NCBI GenBank assembly: GCA_045604985.1 | Contig: JAZUPD010000011.1 | Span: 1 to 14,894, forward strand | Source: SIG710 sp045604985 | GTDB taxonomy: Bacteria > Bacillota > Clostridia > Oscillospirales > CAG-272 | Direction of reading: 5' to 3' | DNA: 14,894 nt | Part shown: positions 6,052 to 13,580 of the stretch, piece after piece | Layout of the letters: each line of letters starts with the position of its first letter | Position numbering within the stretch: the first letter of the stretch is position 1 | Position numbers and translations under genes: made by a program | Notes under the pieces: model-generated | What the model was told of the DNA's origin: nothing | The model's input: only the letters and a program-made list of their open reading frames with translations | Databases searched by the model: none

Positions 6052-7107
6052 ATGAAAAAAAGAAAATTTTGCTTTTTTCTTGCTGTTTTAACTATTTTTA
6101 TGCTCCTTTTTCCGGTTGCTTCCGTTGCGGAGGAGGAAGACATTCCAACGATATTTATCGGCAACGAAGCCTGGTATAAAAGTTCTCTCTTACCCCTTAT
6201 CACGATAAATGATGAATTTCTCGTTCCAATATCGGTCTTTCTTTCATTTGAGCATCTTTCTTTAAACTTTTCGGATGAATACAGTTGCTATATCATAGAA
6301 AGAAATGACGGAGATTTTATTTCTATTTCAGCTGAAAACGGAAGATTTTTTTCCGGAGGAAGCAACAGAGGAAGCATCCAGATTCATAAGGGTAAGAATG
6401 AGTTATATATCTCAGCCAAAACCGTTTCCGATATTCTTGGATTGGAATTTGAGCATGCCGTCTTCTATGATAAAGACATCGTTAGAATATACTATAATGA
6501 AAACGTTCTCCCTCTTGAAATATTGATCGACTATTATATCACCTCCGCCTCTTCTTTTGTCGGAAGTGCGGGGGTCGGCGGTGTTGCTATTCGCAGAGAC
6601 ATATTTTCATTCTTCACCGATCTTTCGGAAAAAAGCACTGCAGAGATAAACGAGCTTTTAGATATAATAAATGATTACGGTATTTCCATGACCTTTGCTA
6701 TGTCGTTGGATTTTATTTCTCAAAAGAAAAATTCGGAGTTCATTACAGATCTTGCCTCCACGGGTCATACTTTTGCTGTCAGCATAGACGAAAAATCGGA
6801 TATAAGACCGATTGACCAAGCCGCACTATTCAATGATAAGCTATATAATCTTGTTAAAAAGAAAACTCTCATTGCCCTTTCTTCAGCCGAAAAAAACGAA
6901 CTAAGATCAAAGGGATTTATACTTCTGAACGACGGATTTAGGATTAGCAACTTAAACGACAATGCAAATATCAATTTCAATATCAATAGCTCTATATTTT
7001 TTGACAGGATAAACAGCGAAAATATAATCAAATTCAAAAACATTGTCACAGGAGCTAAATCAAACGGAAGAACAGTTACGGCGATCAATGCTCTGGCGGG
7101 AAATTAA
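6052..7107 (+). CDS. Secreted protein: copper-amine-oxidase-N-like region plus degenerate NodB-like region
   Basis: A 351-aa exported protein. Residues 1-26 form a signal peptide (MKKRK, hydrophobic core, likely cleavage after ASVA). Residues 30-155 (LVPISVFLS, YISAKTVSDILGLEF, VRIYYN) resemble the copper amine oxidase N-terminal-like domain common in clostridial secreted proteins, thought to act in wall or surface binding. Residues 175-300 have the strand-helix rhythm of a polysaccharide deacetylase (NodB fold): VAIRRDIFSFFTD, then INELLDIINDYGISMTFAMS, then FITDLASTGHTFAVSI. The expected DD and HxxxH metal sites are not there, so activity is unlikely. The NodB link is my inference. The ATG at 6052 is chosen because AGAAAGGAG (6034-6043) precedes it; a longer TTG start at 6001 would bury that site and the signal peptide. 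It lies 12 nt before walR. Confidence 0.7.
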   Translation: MKKRKFCFFLAVLTIFMLLFPVASVAEEEDIPTIFIGNEAWYKSSLLPLITINDEFLVPISVFLSFEHLSLNFSDEYSCYIIERNDGDFISISAENGRFFSGGSNRGSIQIHKGKNELYISAKTVSDILGLEFEHAVFYDKDIVRIYYNENVLPLEILIDYYITSASSFVGSAGVGGVAIRRDIFSFFTDLSEKSTAEINELLDIINDYGISMTFAMSLDFISQKKNSEFITDLASTGHTFAVSIDEKSDIRPIDQAALFNDKLYNLVKKKTLIALSSAEKNELRSKGFILLNDGFRISNLNDNANINFNINSSIFFDRINSENIIKFKNIVTGAKSNGRTVTAINALAGN

Positions 7108-7119
7108 GAGGTAATTATT

Positions 7120-7830
7120 ATGACTGAAAAGAAAAAAATTCTAATAGTTGAAGATGAAAGCAACATTGCTCAGCTTCTTGCTGTGAACCTTATGCTGGCG
7201 GGATACGAATACGATATCGCCTCGGACGGCGAGGAGGGACTGAATAAAGCACTTACAGGACAATTTGACCTTATCTTGCTTGACCTCATGCTACCGAAAA
7301 TGAACGGCTTCGAGGTTTGCGCAAGAATAAGAAAAAAGTTTTCAACCCCTATAATCATGGTTACTGCAAGAGAAGAAGAAAAGGATAAGATACTCGGTCT
7401 TGACACAGGTGCAGACGATTATGTCACAAAGCCTTTTTCCTTCAGCGAGCTTCTTTCAAGAATAAAAGCTAATATCCGCCGCAGTGCAAACGAGCTTGTA
7501 AATCCCGAAAATAACACACCCGAAGAACAGAAAAGCATCACGGTACGCGGTCTTTCCATCAACACCGAAAAATACGACGTTACACTTAACGGCGAGCCTA
7601 TTTCCCTGTCCCGTCAGGAATATGACCTTCTCCTATTTCTTGCCAAAAATCTCGGTAAGCCTTTTACCCGTGAGCAGCTTATGGAAACTGTTTGGGGCTA
7701 TGAGGGATATCTGGGCGATATCAGAGCGGTGGACGTTACGGTTTCAAGGCTTCGAGCAAAAATAGAAAAAGACTCGAGTGAGCCTGAATATCTGCTGACA
7801 AAGCGCGGCATCGGTTATTATCTCAAATAA
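7120..7830 (+). CDS. walR: Response regulator, WalR type (OmpR/PhoB family)
   Basis: A 236-aa DNA-binding response regulator, cytoplasmic partner of the kinase that follows. The receiver domain (1-120) has acidic Asp12, phospho-acceptor Asp55 (LILLDLMLP), Thr82 and Lys104 (TKPF). The winged-helix effector domain (about 138-235) contains LSRQEYDLLLFLAKN, VWGYEGY, DVTVSRLRAKIE and the end motif TKRGIGYYL, all close to WalR/PhoP. In known species WalR controls autolysin and wall-metabolism genes and is often essential. AAGAGGT (7106-7112) lies 7 nt before the ATG. The walK gene follows after 24 nt. The walR name rests on sequence plus the walK-yycH-yycI context; a PhoP-type label is the alternative. 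Confidence 0.9.
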   Translation: MTEKKKILIVEDESNIAQLLAVNLMLAGYEYDIASDGEEGLNKALTGQFDLILLDLMLPKMNGFEVCARIRKKFSTPIIMVTAREEEKDKILGLDTGADDYVTKPFSFSELLSRIKANIRRSANELVNPENNTPEEQKSITVRGLSINTEKYDVTLNGEPISLSRQEYDLLLFLAKNLGKPFTREQLMETVWGYEGYLGDIRAVDVTVSRLRAKIEKDSSEPEYLLTKRGIGYYLK

Positions 7831-7854
7831 AAACAAAAAAGAGGAATGGACATT

Positions 7855-9657
7855 ATGCAAAAGAGTCTGTATTCCAAAATAATACTTATACTCGTCGTTT
7901 TTATAATCACGGTCATGAGCGTTGTTGCCGTGGTTCTTCTCGGCAATATTTACAGCTATTATTCAAGGTCTTTTTCCAACATTATGGAAACCACGTTTGC
8001 CGAGGATTCTCCGCTTTATTTAGAGCTTGAAAGTGCTTTGGGAAACAGCGATTATGTTCGCAGGCAAAAGGAGACCTTACTTTCGTACAGCAGCATACTC
8101 GGCATCGACAGTTATCGAAATTTTTACATTCTCGATATGAACGGAAATTATCTGGATAGCTCTGATTCTTCAAATAACTCGTATCCGGAAAAAACCCCGA
8201 ATCTTATCAGTGCAATGAACAAAAAGACTTCCGGAACCCAAAGTCAGGCGGTCTCTTATACGGATTTTGCACTTTATCTTGAGGGCGAGGAGCGTTCCTG
8301 TATCATCTATATAAGAGATTCTCAGGACGATATGCGTCAGCTCAGCTGGATGTTATTTACCATCATTTTGCAATCTATCCTGATCGGTCTGGTTATTGCT
8401 GTAGTGCTTGCATTCTTTCTCTCAAAAGCGATAACTGCTCCCATTCAGATCCTTACGAAGAGCGCAAAGCTTGTTGCAGCCGGCGATTTTTCACACAAAA
8501 TAGAAGTTCACTCAAAGGATGAGATAGGTATTCTTACGGACACCTTCAATCACATGAAAAAAAGGCTCAAAACCACACTTGACGAGGTTGCGGGTGAGCA
8601 AAAAAAGCTTGAGACTGTTTTTTCACATCTTCAAGCAGGTGTTATTACCTTCACGGACGACGGAAAAGTTCTCAACATCAATCAATTCGCCATCGAGCTT
8701 TTAGGAGACAAATTTAACGAACGCTTTACTCTCTCCGCACTTCTTAGTCTTTTTGACATTCAGAGTGCGGGCGAAAACGGAAAAGATGATCTTCCCGATG
8801 AAAGCAATATCATCTTCGATGAGATCGTTTTTGCATCAAAAGTTCTGGAAGTCAATTTCGGGGGTATCAGATATAACGAGAGCGGCGAGATGCGGGATGG
8901 TATAATTACGGTAATTCACGACGTTACTTCCAGATATGAGCTTGAAAAATCAAGACGCGAGTTCGTTGCAAATGTTTCCCACGAACTTCGCACCCCTCTC
9001 ACTGCCATAAAGGGTGCTTGCGAGACTGTTCTTGAACATCCCGAGCTTCCCCAAGAGATAAGAACAAAGCTTCTTGAAATGACGGTCAGCGAAAGCAATC
9101 GAATGACTGGGATCGTAAGAGACCTGCTTACTCTTTCAAGACTTGATAACAAGCGTACAAAATGGCAGATAGTTGAATATGACATAAATGACAGTCTACG
9201 GCATCTTTGCGAAGTCATGAATGTTGACGCCACTTCCCATGATCATAAACTAATGCTTCAAGCGGCAGATAATATACCGCGGATAACTGCCGATAAAGAT
9301 AGGATAGACCAGGTCATAGTTAACGTCATTTCAAATGCCATAAAATATACGCCGGATGGCGGCACTATTGTTGTCAGCAGTTCAATGGCTGACCAGAACA
9401 ACGTGCTTGTACGAATAATGGATAACGGTCTGGGTATTCCCGAAAAAGATCTGCCGAGAATTTTCGAACGCTTCTACAGAGTTGAAAAGGCACGCACAAG
9501 CGATACAGGCGGCACAGGACTCGGACTTGCAATCGCCAAAGAGCTTATCGAATCTCACGGCGGACGCATCAGAATCCAGAGCAAGCTGAATATCGGAACG
9601 ATAGTTGATATAGTTCTGCCCGTAAAGACTAAGCTTGAAAACGAACCCGAGGAATAA
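7855..9657 (+). CDS. walK: Sensor histidine kinase, WalK type
   Basis: A 600-aa membrane kinase. TM1 spans about 9-31, an extracytoplasmic region about 32-163 (with a Cache/PAS-like NFYILDMNGNYLDSS) and TM2 about 164-190. Then come HAMP (about 190-243), PAS (about 250-360), HisKA with phospho-acceptor His376 (NVSHELRTPL), and an ATPase domain with N-box Asn494 (ISNAIKYTP), G1 DNGLGIP (523-529), Phe538 and G2 TGGTGLGLAI. This order (TM-loop-TM-HAMP-PAS-HisKA-HATPase) is that of WalK. Transmembrane ATP-dependent autophosphorylation would feed WalR Asp55. The ATG at 7855 is preferred to 7846, because the AAGAGG ribosome binding site ends only 1 nt before the earlier ATG. The gap to the next gene is 22 nt. 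Confidence 0.92.
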   Translation: MQKSLYSKIILILVVFIITVMSVVAVVLLGNIYSYYSRSFSNIMETTFAEDSPLYLELESALGNSDYVRRQKETLLSYSSILGIDSYRNFYILDMNGNYLDSSDSSNNSYPEKTPNLISAMNKKTSGTQSQAVSYTDFALYLEGEERSCIIYIRDSQDDMRQLSWMLFTIILQSILIGLVIAVVLAFFLSKAITAPIQILTKSAKLVAAGDFSHKIEVHSKDEIGILTDTFNHMKKRLKTTLDEVAGEQKKLETVFSHLQAGVITFTDDGKVLNINQFAIELLGDKFNERFTLSALLSLFDIQSAGENGKDDLPDESNIIFDEIVFASKVLEVNFGGIRYNESGEMRDGIITVIHDVTSRYELEKSRREFVANVSHELRTPLTAIKGACETVLEHPELPQEIRTKLLEMTVSESNRMTGIVRDLLTLSRLDNKRTKWQIVEYDINDSLRHLCEVMNVDATSHDHKLMLQAADNIPRITADKDRIDQVIVNVISNAIKYTPDGGTIVVSSSMADQNNVLVRIMDNGLGIPEKDLPRIFERFYRVEKARTSDTGGTGLGLAIAKELIESHGGRIRIQSKLNIGTIVDIVLPVKTKLENEPEE

Positions 9658-9679
9658 TAATCAAAAAGGAGTAAAGAAA

Positions 9680-11086
9680 GTGAGAAAGACTGAAAAAAAG
9701 ATCGAGATCATCAAAACACTTGTGATCACATTGCTCTTTCTTGTTGTCATGCTAATGGTTTTATTACATTTCAATGCTCTTCGCAAGAGAAATGAAAACG
9801 GAGCAGACAATTATCCTGACAACATCTTCACTCTGAAATCTCCTCTTTCCACCGAAATTGATACTTTTTCAGAAAATATGCTAATACCCGCAGAAATAGC
9901 GTTTAAAAAAGAAAACGGAAGTGTTTTTGCAATTTGTTCGGGTAAAAATTATATGCAAGAGATATATTCACTTATAGAGGGCGATATTGCAACTATGCTC
10001 TCACATAATTGCATAGTAATTGAAGACGATAGTCTTGCCTTTGATGAAGCAATAGAATCAAGCGGCTTCATTTATATAAGATATCACACGCCCCTTCCCG
10101 CAGCTTTAATGTATCTTCATTCAATAGAGGACAGCAATTCAAATTCCGCAGCGATCAATGATAAAATTGCAACGTCGGTTATCAGCGAGATCATTATTTT
10201 TCCCGAAAATACAAAAAAAGACTCTATATTCGCACTTTCCCGAGAAATGAACGGAATCGTTAAAAAATATATTCTTGATAAATCACTCATTGATAAAAGA
10301 ATAGGCATTCCCGATCTTGAGATATATATTGATGCAGGTGCTATGGTTTCGGCAAAATTTTATGCATCTGCCGAAAAAAATCTCCTTTCCTCAACACTCA
10401 TTTTTGACGATATGTCTCCCAAAAGCTCAATATCATGCTCAAGTGGGATCGAAGGACTCTCAACAAATACAGATCTTCAAAGCTCCTTTGCAAAAAAACT
10501 CGATATAAATCCAAATAAAACAGGAAGTTATTTTGACGAGGAGCAAGGCGGTACGGTATATATGTCAACTCACGGTACTCTGACCTTTACCGATGAATAC
10601 ATTGAATATTCAACCCTTAATAACACCGATGGTATATCGCTTTCCGTTTTTTCCGGCAAAGGAGCTGATGAAGCTCATTCAATGTACGAATGTCTCTCGG
10701 TTGCAAATTCTATTGCCGCAATATTTTCTAAAATCGAAGGTGCAAACATAGGCGACGGCGAATTACTGCTGACAGATCTTTACAGAAAAGGTGAAACCTT
10801 AACATTAAAATTCGGGTATTTTTATGATAATATTCCGATCGAAACAAAAAATCATGCGTTGATACTTGAGATCAACTCAAAAAAATTGACCGGAATGAAG
10901 CTTTTTCCAGCCAAAATCAACGCAGACCGCTCAAATATTCAAAAATCCGTTCCCGCAAGCTGGATAGTCAATATTGCAGAAGGTACCAGCAATAAAAACG
11001 AAAAATACACCTTGACTTACAGGTATGAAAAAAACGCTGACGGCAAATTTTATGCGGAATGGACACCCGTTAAGATAAAAAGCTGA
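9680..11086 (+). CDS. YycH-position membrane protein, probable WalK regulator
   Basis: A 468-aa protein with one N-terminal TM segment (about 11-31, flanked by a Lys-rich cytoplasmic end) and a large outside domain. I do not recognise strong motifs. Size, single TM, and position directly after walK and before a YycI-like gene all match YycH, which in Bacillus binds WalK in the membrane and modulates it. A GTG start at 9680 follows AAAAGGAG (9664-9671) by 8 nt; an in-frame TTG at 9635 overlaps the end of walK and lacks such a site. The soluble part is rich in Ser, Asn, Lys and Ile and less GC-rich than walRK. No catalytic signature is seen. Name withheld because the assignment is positional. 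Confidence 0.7.
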   Translation: MRKTEKKIEIIKTLVITLLFLVVMLMVLLHFNALRKRNENGADNYPDNIFTLKSPLSTEIDTFSENMLIPAEIAFKKENGSVFAICSGKNYMQEIYSLIEGDIATMLSHNCIVIEDDSLAFDEAIESSGFIYIRYHTPLPAALMYLHSIEDSNSNSAAINDKIATSVISEIIIFPENTKKDSIFALSREMNGIVKKYILDKSLIDKRIGIPDLEIYIDAGAMVSAKFYASAEKNLLSSTLIFDDMSPKSSISCSSGIEGLSTNTDLQSSFAKKLDINPNKTGSYFDEEQGGTVYMSTHGTLTFTDEYIEYSTLNNTDGISLSVFSGKGADEAHSMYECLSVANSIAAIFSKIEGANIGDGELLLTDLYRKGETLTLKFGYFYDNIPIETKNHALILEINSKKLTGMKLFPAKINADRSNIQKSVPASWIVNIAEGTSNKNEKYTLTYRYEKNADGKFYAEWTPVKIKS

Positions 11087-11103
11087 ATGAAAGGAGCTTT
11101 GAT

Positions 11104-11988
11104 GTGAACTGGAAAAATATTAAAATTTTTCTGATAATCCTTCTGGTGGCAGTAAATATTTTTCTTGCCGCTATGCTCATCGGAAGAACAAGTCTCAAAG
11201 TTTATGATTCAAAGGCAATGGATAATATTTCAAATCTCCTCATGTCAGGCGGAATAACTGTAGATGAAAAATTTCTCAATCTTGCCGACAAAGACTCAAA
11301 AGTATATATCTTTAATATTGAAAATAATTACAGCAAAAAAATTGCAGAAAAACTGATGGGAGAATATGAAGAAGCTTTTGCTACTCCCGAAGGCGTGGAG
11401 TTTTTTGGCGAGGATTCAAGGCTTAAAATTGGTGAAGATTTCAGCATAGTATATTCAAAAGGTAATAATTCGATCACTGAGCCAACCAATGAAATGAATA
11501 AAGAAGAGATCAAAACTTTCAAGGAAATAATTGCATCTACTCTGGGGGATAATTTTAAAATCGTTTCAGTAAAAAAGCAGGATTCGCTAAGATATGCTAT
11601 TATAATGCAGACTTTTGATGAAAAAAATATACAAAATCATACCTTAAAATGCTTTTTTTACCAAGACGACCTTATCTATCTTGACGGTACATGGTGCTTT
11701 TTGTCAGTTGACGAAAGTTTTTCTGCACACACTCTCGACAGCGTTAATATACTTTTTATTGAGAAGAGCGCTCTCGATATGGCAAAAGAAAAAGGTGAAA
11801 AAATACCCTCCATGCTTACTGTTGAAAATATGAGCATATGCTATCACTCTCATATTTCGGGAGATGGCTCGAAATTATATCTCATGCCTTCTTGGCGCAT
11901 TGAGTGGAAAGAAAACGGTATTGATGATACCTATTATAATGCAGTAAACGGTGAAAAAATCTCTATAAACAACACAAATGTTAAATGA
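11104..11988 (+). CDS. yycI: YycI-like membrane protein, probable WalK regulator
   Basis: A 294-aa protein with a start (NWKNIKIFLIILLVAVNIFL) that is typical of YycI: short cytoplasmic N-terminus, one TM (about 7-27), then a soluble domain outside. The C-terminal phrase MPSWRIEWKENG ... YYNAVNGEKI also fits YycI, where a peptidase-propeptide-like fold ends with such a strand. YycI works with YycH to set WalK activity. The GTG at 11104 is preceded by AAAGGAG (11090-11096, spacing 7); the overlapping ATG at 11102 reads straight into TGA. It is the last operon gene; murA follows after 174 nt with its own promoters. No clear terminator hairpin follows, so some read-through into murA is possible. 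Confidence 0.75.
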   Translation: MNWKNIKIFLIILLVAVNIFLAAMLIGRTSLKVYDSKAMDNISNLLMSGGITVDEKFLNLADKDSKVYIFNIENNYSKKIAEKLMGEYEEAFATPEGVEFFGEDSRLKIGEDFSIVYSKGNNSITEPTNEMNKEEIKTFKEIIASTLGDNFKIVSVKKQDSLRYAIIMQTFDEKNIQNHTLKCFFYQDDLIYLDGTWCFLSVDESFSAHTLDSVNILFIEKSALDMAKEKGEKIPSMLTVENMSICYHSHISGDGSKLYLMPSWRIEWKENGIDDTYYNAVNGEKISINNTNVK

Positions 11989-12009
11989 AATCGTCTGTTT
12001 GTTATTTTT

Positions 12010-12038
12010 TTGCCATTCAGTTTAAAATAATATAAAAT
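12010..12038 (+). promoter_or_regulatory. Upstream murA promoter candidate
   Basis: TTGCCA (12010-12015), a 17-nt spacer and TAAAAT (12033-12038), in the AT-rich gap after yycI. Confidence 0.5.
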
Positions 12039-12054
12039 TTGTTTAAATTTCTGT

Positions 12055-12083
12055 TTTCATTTTATTCGAAACTATGTTATAAT
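12055..12083 (+). promoter_or_regulatory. Proximal murA promoter
   Basis: A perfect TATAAT (12078-12083) with TG at 12075-12076 (extended -10) and a weak -35 TTTCAT (12055-12060), 17-nt spacing. It leaves a leader of about 70 nt before murA in which I see no riboswitch-like fold. Confidence 0.6.
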
Positions 12084-12162
12084 ATAAGGTAGTTCTTTTA
12101 TATATTTTTATTTAGAGTACTAACTTATTATATATAACCCTGAAAAGAAGAGGTTTGACCTG

Positions 12163-13428
12163 ATGGAAAGATATATTGTAAATGGCGGACATGAGCTCCG
12201 CGGCGACGTCGAGATAAGCGGAATGAAAAATGCCGCACTTCCAATCGTTGTTGCAAGCATTCTTACCGGCGAAAAATGTACCATAGAAAATCTCCCCGCC
12301 ATAAGTGATGTAAAAAAGTCACTTGATATTCTTGAGGCAATGGGAGCTGAGATAACATATCTCGACAAAAACTGCGTTACGATAGACTCAAAAAATGTAA
12401 AGGGTGGTATTTCCCCCTATGAGCTGGTCAGCAAGATGAGAGGTTCTACATATCTTATCGGTGCAGAGCTGGCAAGATTTAAGAGTGCAAAGGTCGGCTG
12501 GCCCGGCGGTTGCGATTTTGGAGTTCGTCCCATTGACCAGCATATCAAGGGCTTTGAAGCTCTCGGTGCAAAGGTTACCGTTGATACCGAAAGCGGATAT
12601 ATATATGCGAATGCCGAAAACGGGCTTCACGGAAATTCCGTATATTTTGACGTTGTTTCCGTGGGTGCAACAATCAATGTTATGATAGCCGCTGTTCTTG
12701 CAAAGGGCAAGACGGTTATTGAAAACGCCGCAAGAGAACCACATATAGTTGACCTTGCAAACTTTTTTAATACCTGCGGCGCAAAGATCACCGGAGCAGG
12801 AACAAATATCATAAAAATTACCGGAGTTGAGAAGCTGCACGGCTGTACATATGCCATTATTCCTGATATGATCGAAGCCGGAACGTTTATGGCTGCGGTT
12901 TCCGCAACAGGTGGTAAGATATGCGTTAAAAATGTTATACCCAAGCATATGGAAAGCGTTTCCGCAAAGCTTGAGGAAATGGGCATGGCAATAGAGGAGC
13001 TTGACGATTCCATTATAATTGAAAAGGTAAAGCCCCTGAAAAAAGTCAATATAAAAACCCTTCCCTATCCCGGATTTCCAACAGATATGCATCCTCAACT
13101 CACAGCGGTTCTTTGCTGTTCTGAAGGTGAAAGTACGGTTTCCGAGGGCGTTTGGGAAAACCGTTTCAGATATGTTGAGGAGCTTCAGCGAATGGGTGCT
13201 GATATAACTGTTTCCGGAGTTTCCGCCAAAGTAAACGGTGTGCCGAAACTTCACGGTGCGTCTGTTAAGGCAGTTGACCTGCGTGCCGGTGCTGCAATGA
13301 TAATCGCAGGACTTGTAGCGGAGGGCTCTACTGAAATTACAAACATAATTTCCATCGAGCGCGGGTATGACGATATTGTCGGCAAGTTAAAAAGTCTCGG
13401 TGCAGACATCACAAAAATTGAAGATTAA
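12163..13428 (+). CDS. murA: UDP-N-acetylglucosamine 1-carboxyvinyltransferase (MurA)
   Basis: A 421-aa cytoplasmic enzyme that transfers enolpyruvate from phosphoenolpyruvate to UDP-GlcNAc, the first committed step of peptidoglycan synthesis. Length matches the family (about 420). Visible motifs are Lys22-Asn23 (GMKNAALP), Arg93 (KMRGSTY), the catalytic-loop Cys117 in PGGCDFGVRPIDQHIKG, the Asp of YPGFPTDMHPQ, and the late Arg of VDLRAGAAMI. The catalytic Cys, whose alkylation by fosfomycin inhibits the family, is present, so no Cys-to-Asp resistance change is seen. AAGAGG lies about 9 nt before the ATG. It has its own promoters, and a strong hairpin follows 7 nt after the stop. Clostridia often carry two murA paralogues; which one this is cannot be settled here. 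Confidence 0.95.
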   Translation: MERYIVNGGHELRGDVEISGMKNAALPIVVASILTGEKCTIENLPAISDVKKSLDILEAMGAEITYLDKNCVTIDSKNVKGGISPYELVSKMRGSTYLIGAELARFKSAKVGWPGGCDFGVRPIDQHIKGFEALGAKVTVDTESGYIYANAENGLHGNSVYFDVVSVGATINVMIAAVLAKGKTVIENAAREPHIVDLANFFNTCGAKITGAGTNIIKITGVEKLHGCTYAIIPDMIEAGTFMAAVSATGGKICVKNVIPKHMESVSAKLEEMGMAIEELDDSIIIEKVKPLKKVNIKTLPYPGFPTDMHPQLTAVLCCSEGESTVSEGVWENRFRYVEELQRMGADITVSGVSAKVNGVPKLHGASVKAVDLRAGAAMIIAGLVAEGSTEITNIISIERGYDDIVGKLKSLGADITKIED

Positions 13429-13435
13429 ATCAGAT

Positions 13436-13474
13436 AAAAAATATCCGAGCCAAATATTGGCTCGGATATTTTTT
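13436..13474. terminator. Strong bidirectional terminator shared by murA and the symporter gene
   Basis: A perfect 18-bp stem (13436-13453 and 13457-13474) with a 3-nt loop. The core is TATCCGAGCCAA/TTGGCTCGGATA, flanked by A6 and T6 runs. Because both ends carry the A/T run, it works from either side: 7 nt after murA on the plus strand, and about 107 nt after the AGCS gene on the minus strand. Confidence 0.92.
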
Positions 13475-13501
13475 ATGACATTTGTTAAATAGGAGCTTTC
13501 G

Positions 13502-13564
13502 ATGTGTGAAGGCGAATACTTTTTGAAAGTTTTAATCGACAAATCCATCGTAACTCAGCAATAA
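13502..13564 (+). CDS. Possible 20-aa small ORF with a good ribosome binding site
   Basis: ATG at 13502 follows AGGAG (13491-13495) by 6 nt and reads 20 codons (MCEGEYFLKVLIDKSIVTQQ) to TAA. No promoter was found between the terminator at 13436-13474 and this ORF. It lies in the 3' region of the convergent symporter gene. It may be a gene remnant or chance; no function can be given. Confidence 0.2.
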   Translation: MCEGEYFLKVLIDKSIVTQQ

Positions 13565-13580
13565 TTTCCTTTTTGCCAAG

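Noticed and set aside
11989..12060. A terminator after yycI
   Set aside because: T-runs are present, but no stem longer than a few weak pairs was found, so I do not call one.
12388..13254. A 288-codon open frame antisense to murA
   Set aside because: The murA frame is strongly supported by motifs along its full length. The antisense translation is rich in Cys, His and Asn, without any recognisable domain, and arises from codon bias.
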